Of a stretch of DNA of 24,142 bases, positions 1 through 7,373 are shown piece by piece. Under the pieces are notes generated by a model. The model worked only from the letters and a program-made list of their open reading frames with translations, did not search any database and was not told the DNA's origin. A program made the translations under genes and the position numbers. This stretch comes from Treponema sp. (lineage in GTDB: Bacteria; Spirochaetota; Spirochaetia; Treponematales; Breznakiellaceae): the NCBI GenBank assembly GCA_031290325.1, contig JAITNU010000130.1:1-24142 (forward strand), written 5' to 3'. Each line of letters starts with the position of its first letter. The stretch's first letter is position 1.

Positions 1-150
1 GGCGCCTTTGTCGGCGCGCTGGTTCTGGCGGTTCTCCGCAACGGCTTTACCCTCCTCGGGGTAAACGCCTACTGGCAGAAGGTGGCTGAAGGTCTCATCA
101 TCGTCGTGGCGGTCATCATTGATATGCGCAAGAACACAAAACGGAATTAG
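1..150 (+). CDS. C-terminus of a ribose/sugar-type ABC transporter permease (5' end outside window)
   Basis: An open frame enters from the left edge and gives 49 residues ending in TAG. It begins GAFVGALVLAVLRNG, continues with NAYWQKVAEGLIIV and ends with a short basic tail, IDMRKNTKRN. This is the usual end of BPD_transp_2 (RbsC-type) inner-membrane permeases: a last conserved Gly/Leu-rich helix, a 'YWQ..v.G.iii.av' helix and a charged cytoplasmic end. The protein would form the membrane channel of a sugar or related ABC importer together with an ATPase and a periplasmic binding protein, both outside the window. It ends 13 bases before the broken URO-D-like gene on the same strand, so the two were probably co-transcribed. 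The substrate cannot be told from this fragment. Confidence 0.75.
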   Translation, partial: GAFVGALVLAVLRNGFTLLGVNAYWQKVAEGLIIVVAVIIDMRKNTKRN

Positions 151-163
151 ATAGGGGAAATGC

Positions 164-746
164 ATGACTTCTAAAGAGCGTGTTAAGGCGGCTTTCGCCC
201 ATAAAGAAGCGGATAAGGTACCGGTGGACTTTTGTGGTATGAGCTGTTCGAATATCAACGCCATTGTGATGCGGCAACTGCGGGAGTATTACGGATTGCC
301 CAAGATACCGGTAAGAATCAAGGATATGTCAACGATGGTCGGCGTCATGGAGCGCGATTTAATGGATGCTCTGGGCTGCGTTCGGGATATTGCGGAGTGG
401 TACACGGCGCCGCTTTTGTATCCTGAGTATGTGCACGAAGTTTTTGACATCGAGAACGAGCGGGCTATCGAAAGTTTTAAAAAGTACTACGACGCTTTCG
501 GGAACGATATTGATGTGCTCTTTATCTGCGGCACCGACTTCGGCAGTCAGCGCGGGCCTTTGATGGGTGTTGACACCTTCAGAGCAATTTTCATGCCCCA
601 CTACAAAAAGGTATGTGATTGGGTCCACAGCAATACAGAGTGGAAGATCCTCAAACACTGGCGGCATCTTCCCCTTATTGCCCTCCATGATTGAAGCGGG
701 CATTGACGCGATAAATCCGGTGCAGTGTTCCGCTGAAATGGAATGA
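164..746 (+). pseudogene. Broken uroporphyrinogen-decarboxylase (URO-D) family / methyltransferase-like gene
   Basis: The ATG at 164 has a good Shine-Dalgarno (AGGGGAAA). The first ~78 residues (MTSKERVKAAFAHKEADKVP...) are a typical URO-D superfamily N-terminus. The frame then jumps, around base 400, from DALGCVRDIAEW to YTAPLLYPEYVHEVFDIE. In intact relatives these segments are separated by roughly a hundred residues, so an internal in-frame deletion is likely. The family motif DVLFICGTDFGSQRGPLM follows. After TEWKILKH (base ~658) the frame breaks: the expected continuation GGIFPLLPSMIEAGIDAINP is read from 660 in another frame and stops at 744-746, just after the conserved NPVQCSAEM. The remaining C-terminal third is missing. 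Intact members are cytoplasmic TIM-barrel proteins, often corrinoid-dependent methyltransferases or catabolic enzymes next to sugar transporters. The product is unlikely to be active. Confidence 0.8.
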
Positions 747-834
747 TTTTTTATGCTGCAAAACACCCTGGCACCGTCCACTCATACTACTTTAAACAGG
801 TGGCGGCGCCGGTATTTACTTTGCAGAAAGCCCC

Positions 835-3012
835 CTACTCTATTTTAAACTTAGATACCTCCCGGACCAGGATGTCGATGTTTTCTTTGTTCTCACTGCA
901 GATGCTATCGACCCGTCCGACGGCGACGTTGATCTGATCCGCACCGCTGGCCATCTCATTCATCCCGCTGGTGATCTCCTGGGTAACCCGTTCCAGGTTT
1001 TGGCTCTCATGGATAACTTCCTTACTGCCCTCCTGCATTTCAAGAGAACCGCCCTTGACCTTTTGGGTAAGGTCATTCAACTGGGCAATGGCCTCCAGAA
1101 TCAGCTTACTCCCTTCATTCTGCTCTTCCATGGCGCTGAGGATGTTCTCTTCCTGGTCGGATACGGTCTTGACTCCCCGGTCTATGGCCTCAAACTTGTT
1201 CAGTACCGCATCGGTGGACTTGGTGATCGTGTCAATCGAATCGTGGATCTTCTTAAGGACCGTGCTGATGGTTTTGGACTGTTCCCCGGAACTTTCGGCA
1301 AGCTTACGGATCTCATCGGCTACGACAGCAAAGCCCTTCCCCGCCTCTCCGGCGTGGGCCGCTTCGATGGCGGCGTTCATGGACAAGAGGTTGGTCTGGC
1401 TGGCGATATTCTCCATCACCGCGTTGATCTCCATGAGTCCCGCAGATTCCCGGGCGATTTCCTGAATATCAGTGGCCACTTCCTGCAAACCCGACCGGCC
1501 CACCTCGGAAGCATCCGCCAGTTTCTTGACGTTTTCGGTGTTCTTGATCAGGGTCTGGGTAACGGACTGGATATTGGCCAGCATCTCCTCAATGGCCGAG
1601 GAGGACTGGGTTACACTGGTGGTTTGGTTTTCGACATGGTTGTTGAGCTTATCGATGTTGAGGGTGATCTGCTCCATGGTGGCGTTGGTTTCGGTAACAC
1701 TGGCAGACTGGTTGACCACCCGGCCCTTGATGCTCTGGATATTGGCGGTGATCTCGTTGATCGCCGCGGCGGTCTCGGTCATGTTGCCGGCCAGCTCATT
1801 CCCGATGTCGAAGAGGACAACTGCCTGTTTCTTGATGACAATGACCAGGTTCTTGATCTTATCCAGGGTCTGGTTAAAGTAGTGGGCCAGATCGCCGATC
1901 TCATCCCGGGAACGGATGACGATGGAGTGAGTGAGGTCTCCCTCACCCTCGGATATATCCTTGAGGGTATTGGAAACAGTGACAATGGGTTTTACAATAC
2001 TGGTGCTCACAAAGAAAGTAATAATCCCGGCTATCAGAATCGCGATTATCGCGATATATACCGTAATCTGGGTTACCTTATGCACTGCGGCCAGCACATC
2101 ATTTGCCGGAACTAAGGCGAGAATAGTCCATGCCGTACTGGCCCCTCCCACATAGAAGGGGTAACTCTCAAAGATCATTCCCTCGTTCGTACCTGAATTC
2201 GGTATGGCGGTCTGCAAGGTCATTTCCACATCCCTTACCACCTGTTCTCCCAGAACGCTGAAGGACTGAGGGTCCCTTATGGTCTTGCCGATCATATCCA
2301 CATTGTAATGCGCCACAATTATACCGTTATTGGCGTACAGGATCGCATGCCCGGTTTCGTAGGGATGTATTGCGTCGATAATAGCCTCCGAATTCGACAG
2401 GTCGAGCATAATACCCACCCGGCCCAGGATGACATCGTCGACGATAATGGGATAGGCCATCCGCACGGTCAGTATCTGGTTTCCATTGAAGGTTGTAAAG
2501 GTGGGATTATCAAAAGTCGGCTCATTCCGGTCCATATTAGCGTTTACCTCAGAAAATAACTCATAGCTCGATAGGGCGCGTTTTTCCAGGGTTCCGGACC
2601 TGCGGGTGAACCAGGTCATGTACCGGCCCGTTGAATCGGTTCCCGGAGTGTCGATAAACATCTCGTCCCTGTCGTCAAGGGCGTTGGGCTTCCAGATGGT
2701 AAACATCCCCAGAAAATGGGAGTTCGATTCCATGATGGCTTGTATGATACTGTCATACTGGGTACGCCGCTCATCAACCGAGAGATTCTCATAAGAATTC
2801 ATAATCTCTGCAAGGGTTTTCACCGTGGTGAAATATTGCTCAAACCGGCCTTGCAGTTGCGCGGAATACATACCGGTCAAATTCTCCATATTCTCATACG
2901 CCGCATCGGTTTGGAGCGTCCTCGCCTGGCTCACGAGAATGATTGACACCCCAGCCACAACCACCGTAATCATCCCCGCAACGATCACGATTAATCTCAT
3001 TTTAAGCTTCAT
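835..3012 (-). CDS. Methyl-accepting chemotaxis protein with extracytoplasmic Cache-type sensor
   Basis: This 725-residue chemoreceptor signals through CheW/CheA to the flagellar motor. Segments in order: a short basic N-terminus and first membrane helix (about 7-28); a ~280-residue extracytoplasmic ligand domain of dCache style (30-310), including a membrane-proximal GHAILYANNGIIVAHYN strand pair; a second membrane helix (about 315-336); a HAMP linker (337-390, with EGEGDLTHSI and RDEIGDLAHYFN); then a long coiled-coil signalling domain. Its conserved hairpin tip ENIASQTNLLSMNAAIEAAH lies at about 534-553, followed by GKGFAVVADEIRKLAESS. Gln/Glu-rich helices on both sides carry likely methylation sites. 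There is no C-terminal CheR-binding pentapeptide; the protein ends KFKIE. The ATG is preceded by GAAGGGGAAA. The ligand cannot be predicted. It converges on the URO-D pseudogene. Confidence 0.95.
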   Translation of the reverse strand: MKLKMRLIVIVAGMITVVVAGVSIILVSQARTLQTDAAYENMENLTGMYSAQLQGRFEQYFTTVKTLAEIMNSYENLSVDERRTQYDSIIQAIMESNSHFLGMFTIWKPNALDDRDEMFIDTPGTDSTGRYMTWFTRRSGTLEKRALSSYELFSEVNANMDRNEPTFDNPTFTTFNGNQILTVRMAYPIIVDDVILGRVGIMLDLSNSEAIIDAIHPYETGHAILYANNGIIVAHYNVDMIGKTIRDPQSFSVLGEQVVRDVEMTLQTAIPNSGTNEGMIFESYPFYVGGASTAWTILALVPANDVLAAVHKVTQITVYIAIIAILIAGIITFFVSTSIVKPIVTVSNTLKDISEGEGDLTHSIVIRSRDEIGDLAHYFNQTLDKIKNLVIVIKKQAVVLFDIGNELAGNMTETAAAINEITANIQSIKGRVVNQSASVTETNATMEQITLNIDKLNNHVENQTTSVTQSSSAIEEMLANIQSVTQTLIKNTENVKKLADASEVGRSGLQEVATDIQEIARESAGLMEINAVMENIASQTNLLSMNAAIEAAHAGEAGKGFAVVADEIRKLAESSGEQSKTISTVLKKIHDSIDTITKSTDAVLNKFEAIDRGVKTVSDQEENILSAMEEQNEGSKLILEAIAQLNDLTQKVKGGSLEMQEGSKEVIHESQNLERVTQEITSGMNEMASGADQINVAVGRVDSICSENKENIDILVREVSKFKIE

Positions 3013-3143
3013 AGCATTTCCCCTTCAACATCAAAATATAGCCCCCCACAACTTAAAGCAATGGGAGGTAATCCAGAAAGTAAACCGGACTAGTAGATGA
3101 CAAAAAGGGCAGAAAAAAATATTATTATAGAAAAATCTACATA

Positions 3144-3172
3144 ACTATAACGCTATTATCCCCTATTGTCAT
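3144..3172 (-). promoter_or_regulatory. Candidate sigma-70 promoter of the chemotaxis receptor
   Basis: On the minus strand ATGACA and TATAGT are separated by exactly 17 bases. Each matches the sigma-70 consensus at five of six positions, and the region is AT-rich. It would give a 5' leader of about 125 bases before the receptor ATG at 3012. A second, weaker TATAAT lies at 3124-3129 with a 15-base spacer to TTATAG. I saw no convincing sigma-28 flagellar promoter. Confidence 0.5.
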
Positions 3173-3226
3173 ATTATTAGTATAAAGAAAAATGGAAAAA
3201 AACGCAATAGGAATCAATGCAATGAT

Positions 3227-3333
3227 TTCGGGCATCAGGTTCCGCTTTTCCGGGTTTATCTCGATGCCTATCATCACAAGGTGGCGTACTTTTCTGTGTA
3301 GCCCCTATCCTTGATCTGCTGGCGGTCTTGACC
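3227..3333 (-). pseudogene. Remnant of a PD-(D/E)XK nuclease (PDDEXK_9/DUF1703, AAA-ATPase-like family) protein
   Basis: Reading the minus strand from 3333, one frame gives GQDRQQIKDRGYTEKYATL and then a stop. The frame one step over continues from 3277 as VMIGIEINPEKRNLMPE. Together these match the C-terminal signature of DUF1703/PDDEXK_9 proteins, 'aL.QI..kgY.ekY....k.i.liGi.fd.ekRni', with one frameshift in the middle. Only the last ~35-40 residues of the domain are recognisable and nothing earlier in the gene is present. The match is from family memory, not a search. These genes are abundant and often broken in host-associated spirochaetes and Bacteroidetes. Confidence 0.5.
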
Positions 3334-3348
3334 GGGCCGATTTTCAGC

Positions 3349-4260
3349 TTAATATCGTATGTTGAGTTCTTCCAGCCGTGACACACCATAGCGCTTCATA
3401 TAGTCCCCGATTCCCCTGATGATTTCGGTCATGGCCGGTGGGTGGGCGAAGGTGGCAGACCCTACCTGGACTGCGACGGCGCCGGCCATGAGGAATTCCA
3501 GGGCGTCTTCGGCTGTGGCAATGCCCCCCATCCCTACAATGGGAACTGCCACAGTATCCCAAAGTTCCCAGACCATGCGGAGGGCGATGGGTCTGATGGC
3601 AGGGCCTGAAAGTCCGGCGCTGGTATTATCAAAAACCGGTTTCCTTGTATCAATAGCAATGGCCATGGCCTTAAAGGTGTTCACCAGGGAAAGGGCGTCT
3701 GCTCCGGCGTCCACACAGGCTTTGGCCACGGCAATGAGGTCCGGGGCATTGGGGGACAGTTTTACCATGAGGGGCTTGGCCGTCACCTTTCGCACAGCCT
3801 CCACCACCGGAGCTGCCGCTTCCGGGTAAAGGCCAAAGGCCATGCCCCCGGATTTTACGTTGGGGCAGGAGATGTTGAGTTCGATCATATCAACTGATGA
3901 GGCAGTCAGCAGCCGCGCCCCTTCGGTGTATTCTTCCAGGCTTGAACCGGACAGGTTGGCGATGACCACCGGCCCTAACTCCCGGAGCCGGGGGAGTTCT
4001 TTTTCAAGGAACACGGGGATTCCGGGATTTTCGAGGCCAATGGAATTCAGCAGCCCCGAAGGGGTTTCGTGGAGCCGTTGGCCAGTGTTGCCCGTCCGGG
4101 GGTGCAGGGTGAGTCCTTTGGTACAGATACCCCCCAGACCGGCTATGTCCAGAAACCCCTGGTACTCCCGGCCATAGCCAAAAGTCCCTGATGCGGCAAT
4201 CACGGGGTTCTTAAAGGGAACTCCCGCAATGGTAAGTGACATATCCGGGACGTTACTCAT
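3349..4260 (-). CDS. pyrD: Dihydroorotate dehydrogenase, class 1B catalytic subunit
   Basis: This cytoplasmic FMN TIM-barrel enzyme (303 residues, normal length) oxidises dihydroorotate to orotate in pyrimidine synthesis. Visible motifs: NPVIAASGTFGYG (about 18-30), a TKG flavin lysine (48), NSIGLENPG (72-80), NLSGSSLEEY, the catalytic IELNISCPNVKSGG with its active-site cysteine near 132 (cysteine is class 1), KLSPN (167-171) and the phosphate-binding VGMGGIATAEDALEF. The start ATG at 4258-4260 (MSNVPDMS) overlaps the end of pyrK by eight bases and has GGAG upstream. A longer frame to 4401 exists, but its extra residues lie wholly over pyrK and do not resemble the family. Class 1B enzymes work as a heterotetramer with PyrK, encoded immediately before it, and pass electrons to NAD+. 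Last gene of the pyr operon. Confidence 0.95.
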   Translation of the reverse strand: MSNVPDMSLTIAGVPFKNPVIAASGTFGYGREYQGFLDIAGLGGICTKGLTLHPRTGNTGQRLHETPSGLLNSIGLENPGIPVFLEKELPRLRELGPVVIANLSGSSLEEYTEGARLLTASSVDMIELNISCPNVKSGGMAFGLYPEAAAPVVEAVRKVTAKPLMVKLSPNAPDLIAVAKACVDAGADALSLVNTFKAMAIAIDTRKPVFDNTSAGLSGPAIRPIALRMVWELWDTVAVPIVGMGGIATAEDALEFLMAGAVAVQVGSATFAHPPAMTEIIRGIGDYMKRYGVSRLEELNIRY

Positions 4261-5014
4261 CAAAAAGGATCTCCTCTGCCCTGAAGATGGGGCCGTCGGC
4301 GCAGCAGCGCCGGTTTCCGTGGATAGTCCGTACTGTACAGCCCAGGCACGCACCAACGCCGCAGGCCATACGCCGTTCCATGCTGATGAAGCAGGGAACA
4401 TCCGCAGTCTTGCATAATGCCGCTGCCGCCTTGAGCATTGGTTCAGGACCGCAGGCGTATAGTGCCCGGTACTTGGCCGGTTTCAGGAAGTCCAGAATCC
4501 GGCCCTGGCGGCCTTCGCTGCCGTCCTCAGTGGCAAGTACCACGGCGCGGGAGTGAAGCCCGTTCATGCCGAAAGACCGGGACTTGAACCCGGCATAGAA
4601 GTCGAACCCTTCAGGGGGCAGTTCCTGTGCAAAGGCCAGGAGGGGCGCAATCCCAATGCCCCCGGATACCAGGGCAAGGGGCCCTTCTGTAAGTTCCATA
4701 TCCCCCCAAGTGTTTCCCAGGGGGCCGGTAAGGTACGCTGATTCACCGGCACGCAAGGCCCTCAGTTCCGTGGTCCCCTTACCCCGGCGGGCGATGAGAA
4801 AGCTCAGTACCCCTCCGTCTTTCCAGTCGAAAACGCTTATGGGCCTGCCCAGGAACACCGAACCCCGTTCAGGCTTGATCATAAAAAACTGGCCCCCCTT
4901 GGGAGCCTGGTGTGACCAGGCAAAATCCAACTGGAACAGGTCTTCACTGATATGGCTATGGCGCAGGAGAACGCAGGAAGCGTGAGGAGTTGGGGTCAGA
5001 GGAATTGAGGTCAA
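4253..5014 (-). CDS. pyrK: Dihydroorotate dehydrogenase electron-transfer subunit (FAD/2Fe-2S)
   Basis: PyrK carries electrons from PyrD's FMN through a 2Fe-2S cluster and FAD to NAD+. The 253 residues show the ferredoxin-reductase fold: RPISVFDW for FAD (about 57-64), LTGPLGNTW, the nucleotide-binding GGIGIAP (118-124), YACGPEPML, and the C-terminal cluster-binding CGVGACLGCTV (cysteines 218, 223, 226) with RRCCADGP (237/238). The start is TTG at 5012-5014, since no ATG fits. It overlaps the pyrF stop by four bases (TTGA) and has GGAG seven bases upstream inside pyrF, so translation is probably coupled. The 3' end overlaps pyrD by eight bases, consistent with equimolar PyrK:PyrD. Confidence 0.93.
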   Translation of the reverse strand: MTSIPLTPTPHASCVLLRHSHISEDLFQLDFAWSHQAPKGGQFFMIKPERGSVFLGRPISVFDWKDGGVLSFLIARRGKGTTELRALRAGESAYLTGPLGNTWGDMELTEGPLALVSGGIGIAPLLAFAQELPPEGFDFYAGFKSRSFGMNGLHSRAVVLATEDGSEGRQGRILDFLKPAKYRALYACGPEPMLKAAAALCKTADVPCFISMERRMACGVGACLGCTVRTIHGNRRCCADGPIFRAEEILFDE

Positions 5015-5895
5015 GGGAAGGCTCCGGTGTTGACGGCGGCTCGTATCGCGTCGCGCATGGTGATGACCGCCTTGCGGGCAGCCTCTGCCGCATCGGAACA
5101 GGTCGCGGCTTCCTGAGCTTCAGTGGTCCAGGCTTTGAGGATGGACCGGGAGGCGTTTACTACGCCGCCGTTGCCGTTTTGAAGGAGGAGGACCGCATCC
5201 TCGGCAGCTCCCCCCTGGGCGCCGTACCCGGGAATGAGGAAAAACAGGGTTTCCCATTTTTCCCGAATGGCAGCAGCTTCTTCCCGCTCGGTGCAGCCCA
5301 CCACCGCGCCAAAGGCGCCGTAGCCGTGCTTGCCCAGGGCGGCCAGCTCCGTGAGCCGGTCCCCCACCGCATCGTAGAGCCGGCCCCCGCCTTTCAGTTC
5401 CTGGTACTCAAAATCCCGCATCCCCGGGTTTGAGGTACGCATGAGCACGAAGGCCCCCTTGCCTGTGCGGTGGGTGTATGAAAGCCAGGGATCCAGGGAA
5501 TCCATCCCCATATAGGGCGAGAGGGTGACGAAGTCCGCCTCAAAAACCCCTTCAAAATGGGCCTTGGCGTATTGTGCCGCAGTATCGGCGATGTCTCCCC
5601 GCTTGATGTCCGCGATAACCAGACTCCCCCGTTCCCGGATGGTACGCAGAGTTTTGGCGTAGGTCTCAAGCCCTCCCAATCCCATGGCCTCATAATAGGC
5701 AATCTGAACCTTGAAACAGGCGGCCACATCTGCGGTGGCATCGATCAGCGCCTGATTATAAGCCCAGACCGCCTGATAATCCCATTCCCATCTCCTCCGT
5801 TCTTTCGGGGGGATATAGGCTTCGGCAGTATCCAGCCCCACACAGACCGGGCCTCGCACGTCCACCGCCTCGTAAAGTTTATCTATAGTATACAC
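5011..5895 (-). CDS. pyrF: Orotidine 5'-phosphate decarboxylase (long, type 2 subfamily)
   Basis: This enzyme decarboxylates OMP to UMP, the last step of de novo UMP synthesis, in the cytoplasm. The catalytic DIKRGDI (about 96-102; Asp-Lys-Asp network) is followed by ADTAAQYAKAHFEG. FKVQIAYYEAMG (61-72) and a C-terminal VVNASRSIL phosphate-binding segment are also present. At 294 residues it is longer than the ~230-residue E. coli type and matches the longer subfamily found in spirochaetes and actinobacteria. I chose GTG at 5893-5895 (VYTIDKLYEAVD) because AGGAG lies seven bases upstream and homology starts there. The frame extends upstream to 5973 into pyrC, but those 26 residues look non-coding. 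It sits 46 bases after pyrC. Confidence 0.92.
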   Translation of the reverse strand: MYTIDKLYEAVDVRGPVCVGLDTAEAYIPPKERRRWEWDYQAVWAYNQALIDATADVAACFKVQIAYYEAMGLGGLETYAKTLRTIRERGSLVIADIKRGDIADTAAQYAKAHFEGVFEADFVTLSPYMGMDSLDPWLSYTHRTGKGAFVLMRTSNPGMRDFEYQELKGGGRLYDAVGDRLTELAALGKHGYGAFGAVVGCTEREEAAAIREKWETLFFLIPGYGAQGGAAEDAVLLLQNGNGGVVNASRSILKAWTTEAQEAATCSDAAEAARKAVITMRDAIRAAVNTGAFP

Positions 5896-5941
5896 GTTAC
5901 AGCTCCTTTGGTTTGAAGTCCTGAAAAAACCTGATGCTCCC

Positions 5942-7267
5942 TCATTCGGCCTCAAAAACAACCCGCCCGCCATGGAGCGTCATCAATACGGTACCTCGCA
6001 GCTCCTGTCCTTTAAAGGGTGAATTCTTGCCCCGGGACTTAAAGACCCCGGGATTGACGAGCTGTGGGGCGTTACTATCGACGATGATGAGGTCCGCCCG
6101 GTTTCCTGGTGTGATACGGCCCCGGTCGCCAAGGCCCAGTATGCGGGCAGGAGCGGCGCTCATCAGGGAGGAGAGCCTTCTGAGGTCCAGGCGATCTTCC
6201 CTGACCAGCTCGGTCCGGGCTACAGCAAAGCCGGTTTCAAGGCCGGTGAAACCTGGCGCTCCCGCGATCTTATCCGTTTCAGTATGGGGGGCATGGTCTG
6301 TAGCAATCGCGTCGATAGTACCATCCAGGATAGCGGCAATGAGGGCCTGCCGATCCGCTTCGGTTCTGAGGGGCGGATTCACCCGGCCCCAGGCGCCGAG
6401 TACACAGGCGTCCTCCTCAGTGAGGGTAAGATGATGGGGGGCAGCCTCGCAACTGAGGGTGAAACTGTCCCCGGCTTCGTTCAGCTTTGTTTCCCGTATC
6501 AGTTCCACGGCTTCTTTAGTGGAAACATGGGCAATATGTACATGGCATTGGGCTTGTTTACCCAGTGCTATGGCCCGCCGGGTGGCGACATTTTCTTCGA
6601 TACGGCTCCAGAACTCCCTGGGCTTCCCTGCACATTTGGCCTCCTCTGCCTCAGGGCCGCCGGCGTCACAGTGGCATGATACAGGAAGTCCCAAACGGCG
6701 GGCCTCCCTAAAAGCCCCCAGTAAGAGCCTATCATCGGCCACATCCCGGCCATCCTCGGATAGCATACGGGGGAATGGTAGCGCCGGTATTGCGGGAACC
6801 CGGGTTATACCTGAAAGCTCCCGGCCTGCCATGTCCTGGGTCAAGGCCATGACCGGGTACAGATCAATAAGCCCCAGGCGGTCGGAGCGGGCTTTGAGGA
6901 CCTGCGCCTTTTCCAGGGTATCAATGACCGCCTTCGTATTCGCCATACAAACCACCGTTCCATAACCCCCGGCAACAGCGGCCAGGGAAGCGGATTCCAG
7001 GGTCTCCTTATCAGGGAAACCGGGGTCCCGGAAATGGGCGTGGAGGTCCACCAATGCAGGCATCAGGGTGAGTACCTGCCCCGGACGCATCATGCGGCCG
7101 TCAATGATCCGGGCCGCGGTGTTACGCTGAGGGACAAGCCGTTCCTCCCATTGGTTGTCTGCGGCAATCACCTCCCGGATGATACCATCCTCAATCACCA
7201 CCGCTCCATAGATATCAGCGGCTTCATCAATAATACGCAGATGCTGTAGTACCGTTTTCATGGGCAT
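5942..7267 (-). CDS. pyrC: Dihydroorotase (class I, amidohydrolase)
   Basis: Dihydroorotase cyclises carbamoyl-aspartate to dihydroorotate, a zinc-dependent cytoplasmic reaction. The 441-residue protein has the metal-binding pair in LVDLHAHFRDPG (His76, His78), MANTKAVIDT, a His in SCHCDAGG (199), HIAHVSTKEAVELI (244-257), SCEAAPHHLTLTEED (His278/279) and the catalytic IATDHAPHT (Asp324). The length and the HAHFRDPG signature put it in the class I, PyrC/AllB-like group. Allantoinase is the alternative, but the operon with pyrF, pyrK and pyrD settles it. Start ATG at 7265-7267 has a weak GCGAG upstream; an in-frame ATG two codons later is possible. First gene of the operon, divergent from the SNF2 gene. 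Confidence 0.93.
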   Translation of the reverse strand: MPMKTVLQHLRIIDEAADIYGAVVIEDGIIREVIAADNQWEERLVPQRNTAARIIDGRMMRPGQVLTLMPALVDLHAHFRDPGFPDKETLESASLAAVAGGYGTVVCMANTKAVIDTLEKAQVLKARSDRLGLIDLYPVMALTQDMAGRELSGITRVPAIPALPFPRMLSEDGRDVADDRLLLGAFREARRLGLPVSCHCDAGGPEAEEAKCAGKPREFWSRIEENVATRRAIALGKQAQCHVHIAHVSTKEAVELIRETKLNEAGDSFTLSCEAAPHHLTLTEEDACVLGAWGRVNPPLRTEADRQALIAAILDGTIDAIATDHAPHTETDKIAGAPGFTGLETGFAVARTELVREDRLDLRRLSSLMSAAPARILGLGDRGRITPGNRADLIIVDSNAPQLVNPGVFKSRGKNSPFKGQELRGTVLMTLHGGRVVFEAE

Positions 7268-7285
7268 GTTTTTTCTCGCTGGACT

Positions 7286-7314
7286 AGTATCCCATAGATG
7301 AAGCAGTGCCGCAA
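7286..7314 (-). promoter_or_regulatory. Candidate promoter of the pyrC-F-K-D operon
   Basis: Minus-strand TTGCGG and GATACT are separated by 17 bases, with GATACT about 18 bases before the pyrC ATG. The matches to consensus are modest (3/6 and 4/6). No PyrR-type attenuator or terminator/anti-terminator pair fits in the short leader, so no pyrimidine-responsive regulation is visible here. Confidence 0.3.
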
Positions 7315-7373
7315 GGTTGTTATCCTGCCCCGTCCTCTTGATATGTATCTCCTTTATGATGCATAGTATCTTT

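Larger units (their letters stand above)
3013..3348. other. 336-base intergenic region between the chemoreceptor and pyrD
   Basis: There is no complete gene here. The half near the chemoreceptor holds its ribosome binding site, an AT-rich leader and the candidate promoter at 3144-3172. The half near pyrD holds a decayed PDDEXK_9 remnant (listed separately). I see no clear terminator hairpin with a T-run after the pyrD stop codon at 3349-3351. Confidence 0.6.

Noticed and set aside
743..937. 64-residue plus-strand frame after the URO-D pseudogene
   Set aside because: It does not continue the URO-D family sequence and runs antisense into the chemoreceptor end.
1000..2115. 371-residue plus-strand open frame
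   Set aside because: It lies opposite the chemoreceptor, shows no family motifs and only mirrors its codon bias.
4261..4401. N-terminal extension of PyrD
   Set aside because: The residues are an off-frame reading of pyrK; family homology starts at MSNVPDMS.
5896..5973. N-terminal extension of PyrF
   Set aside because: It overlaps pyrC; the GTG at 5893-5895 has a well-placed AGGAG.
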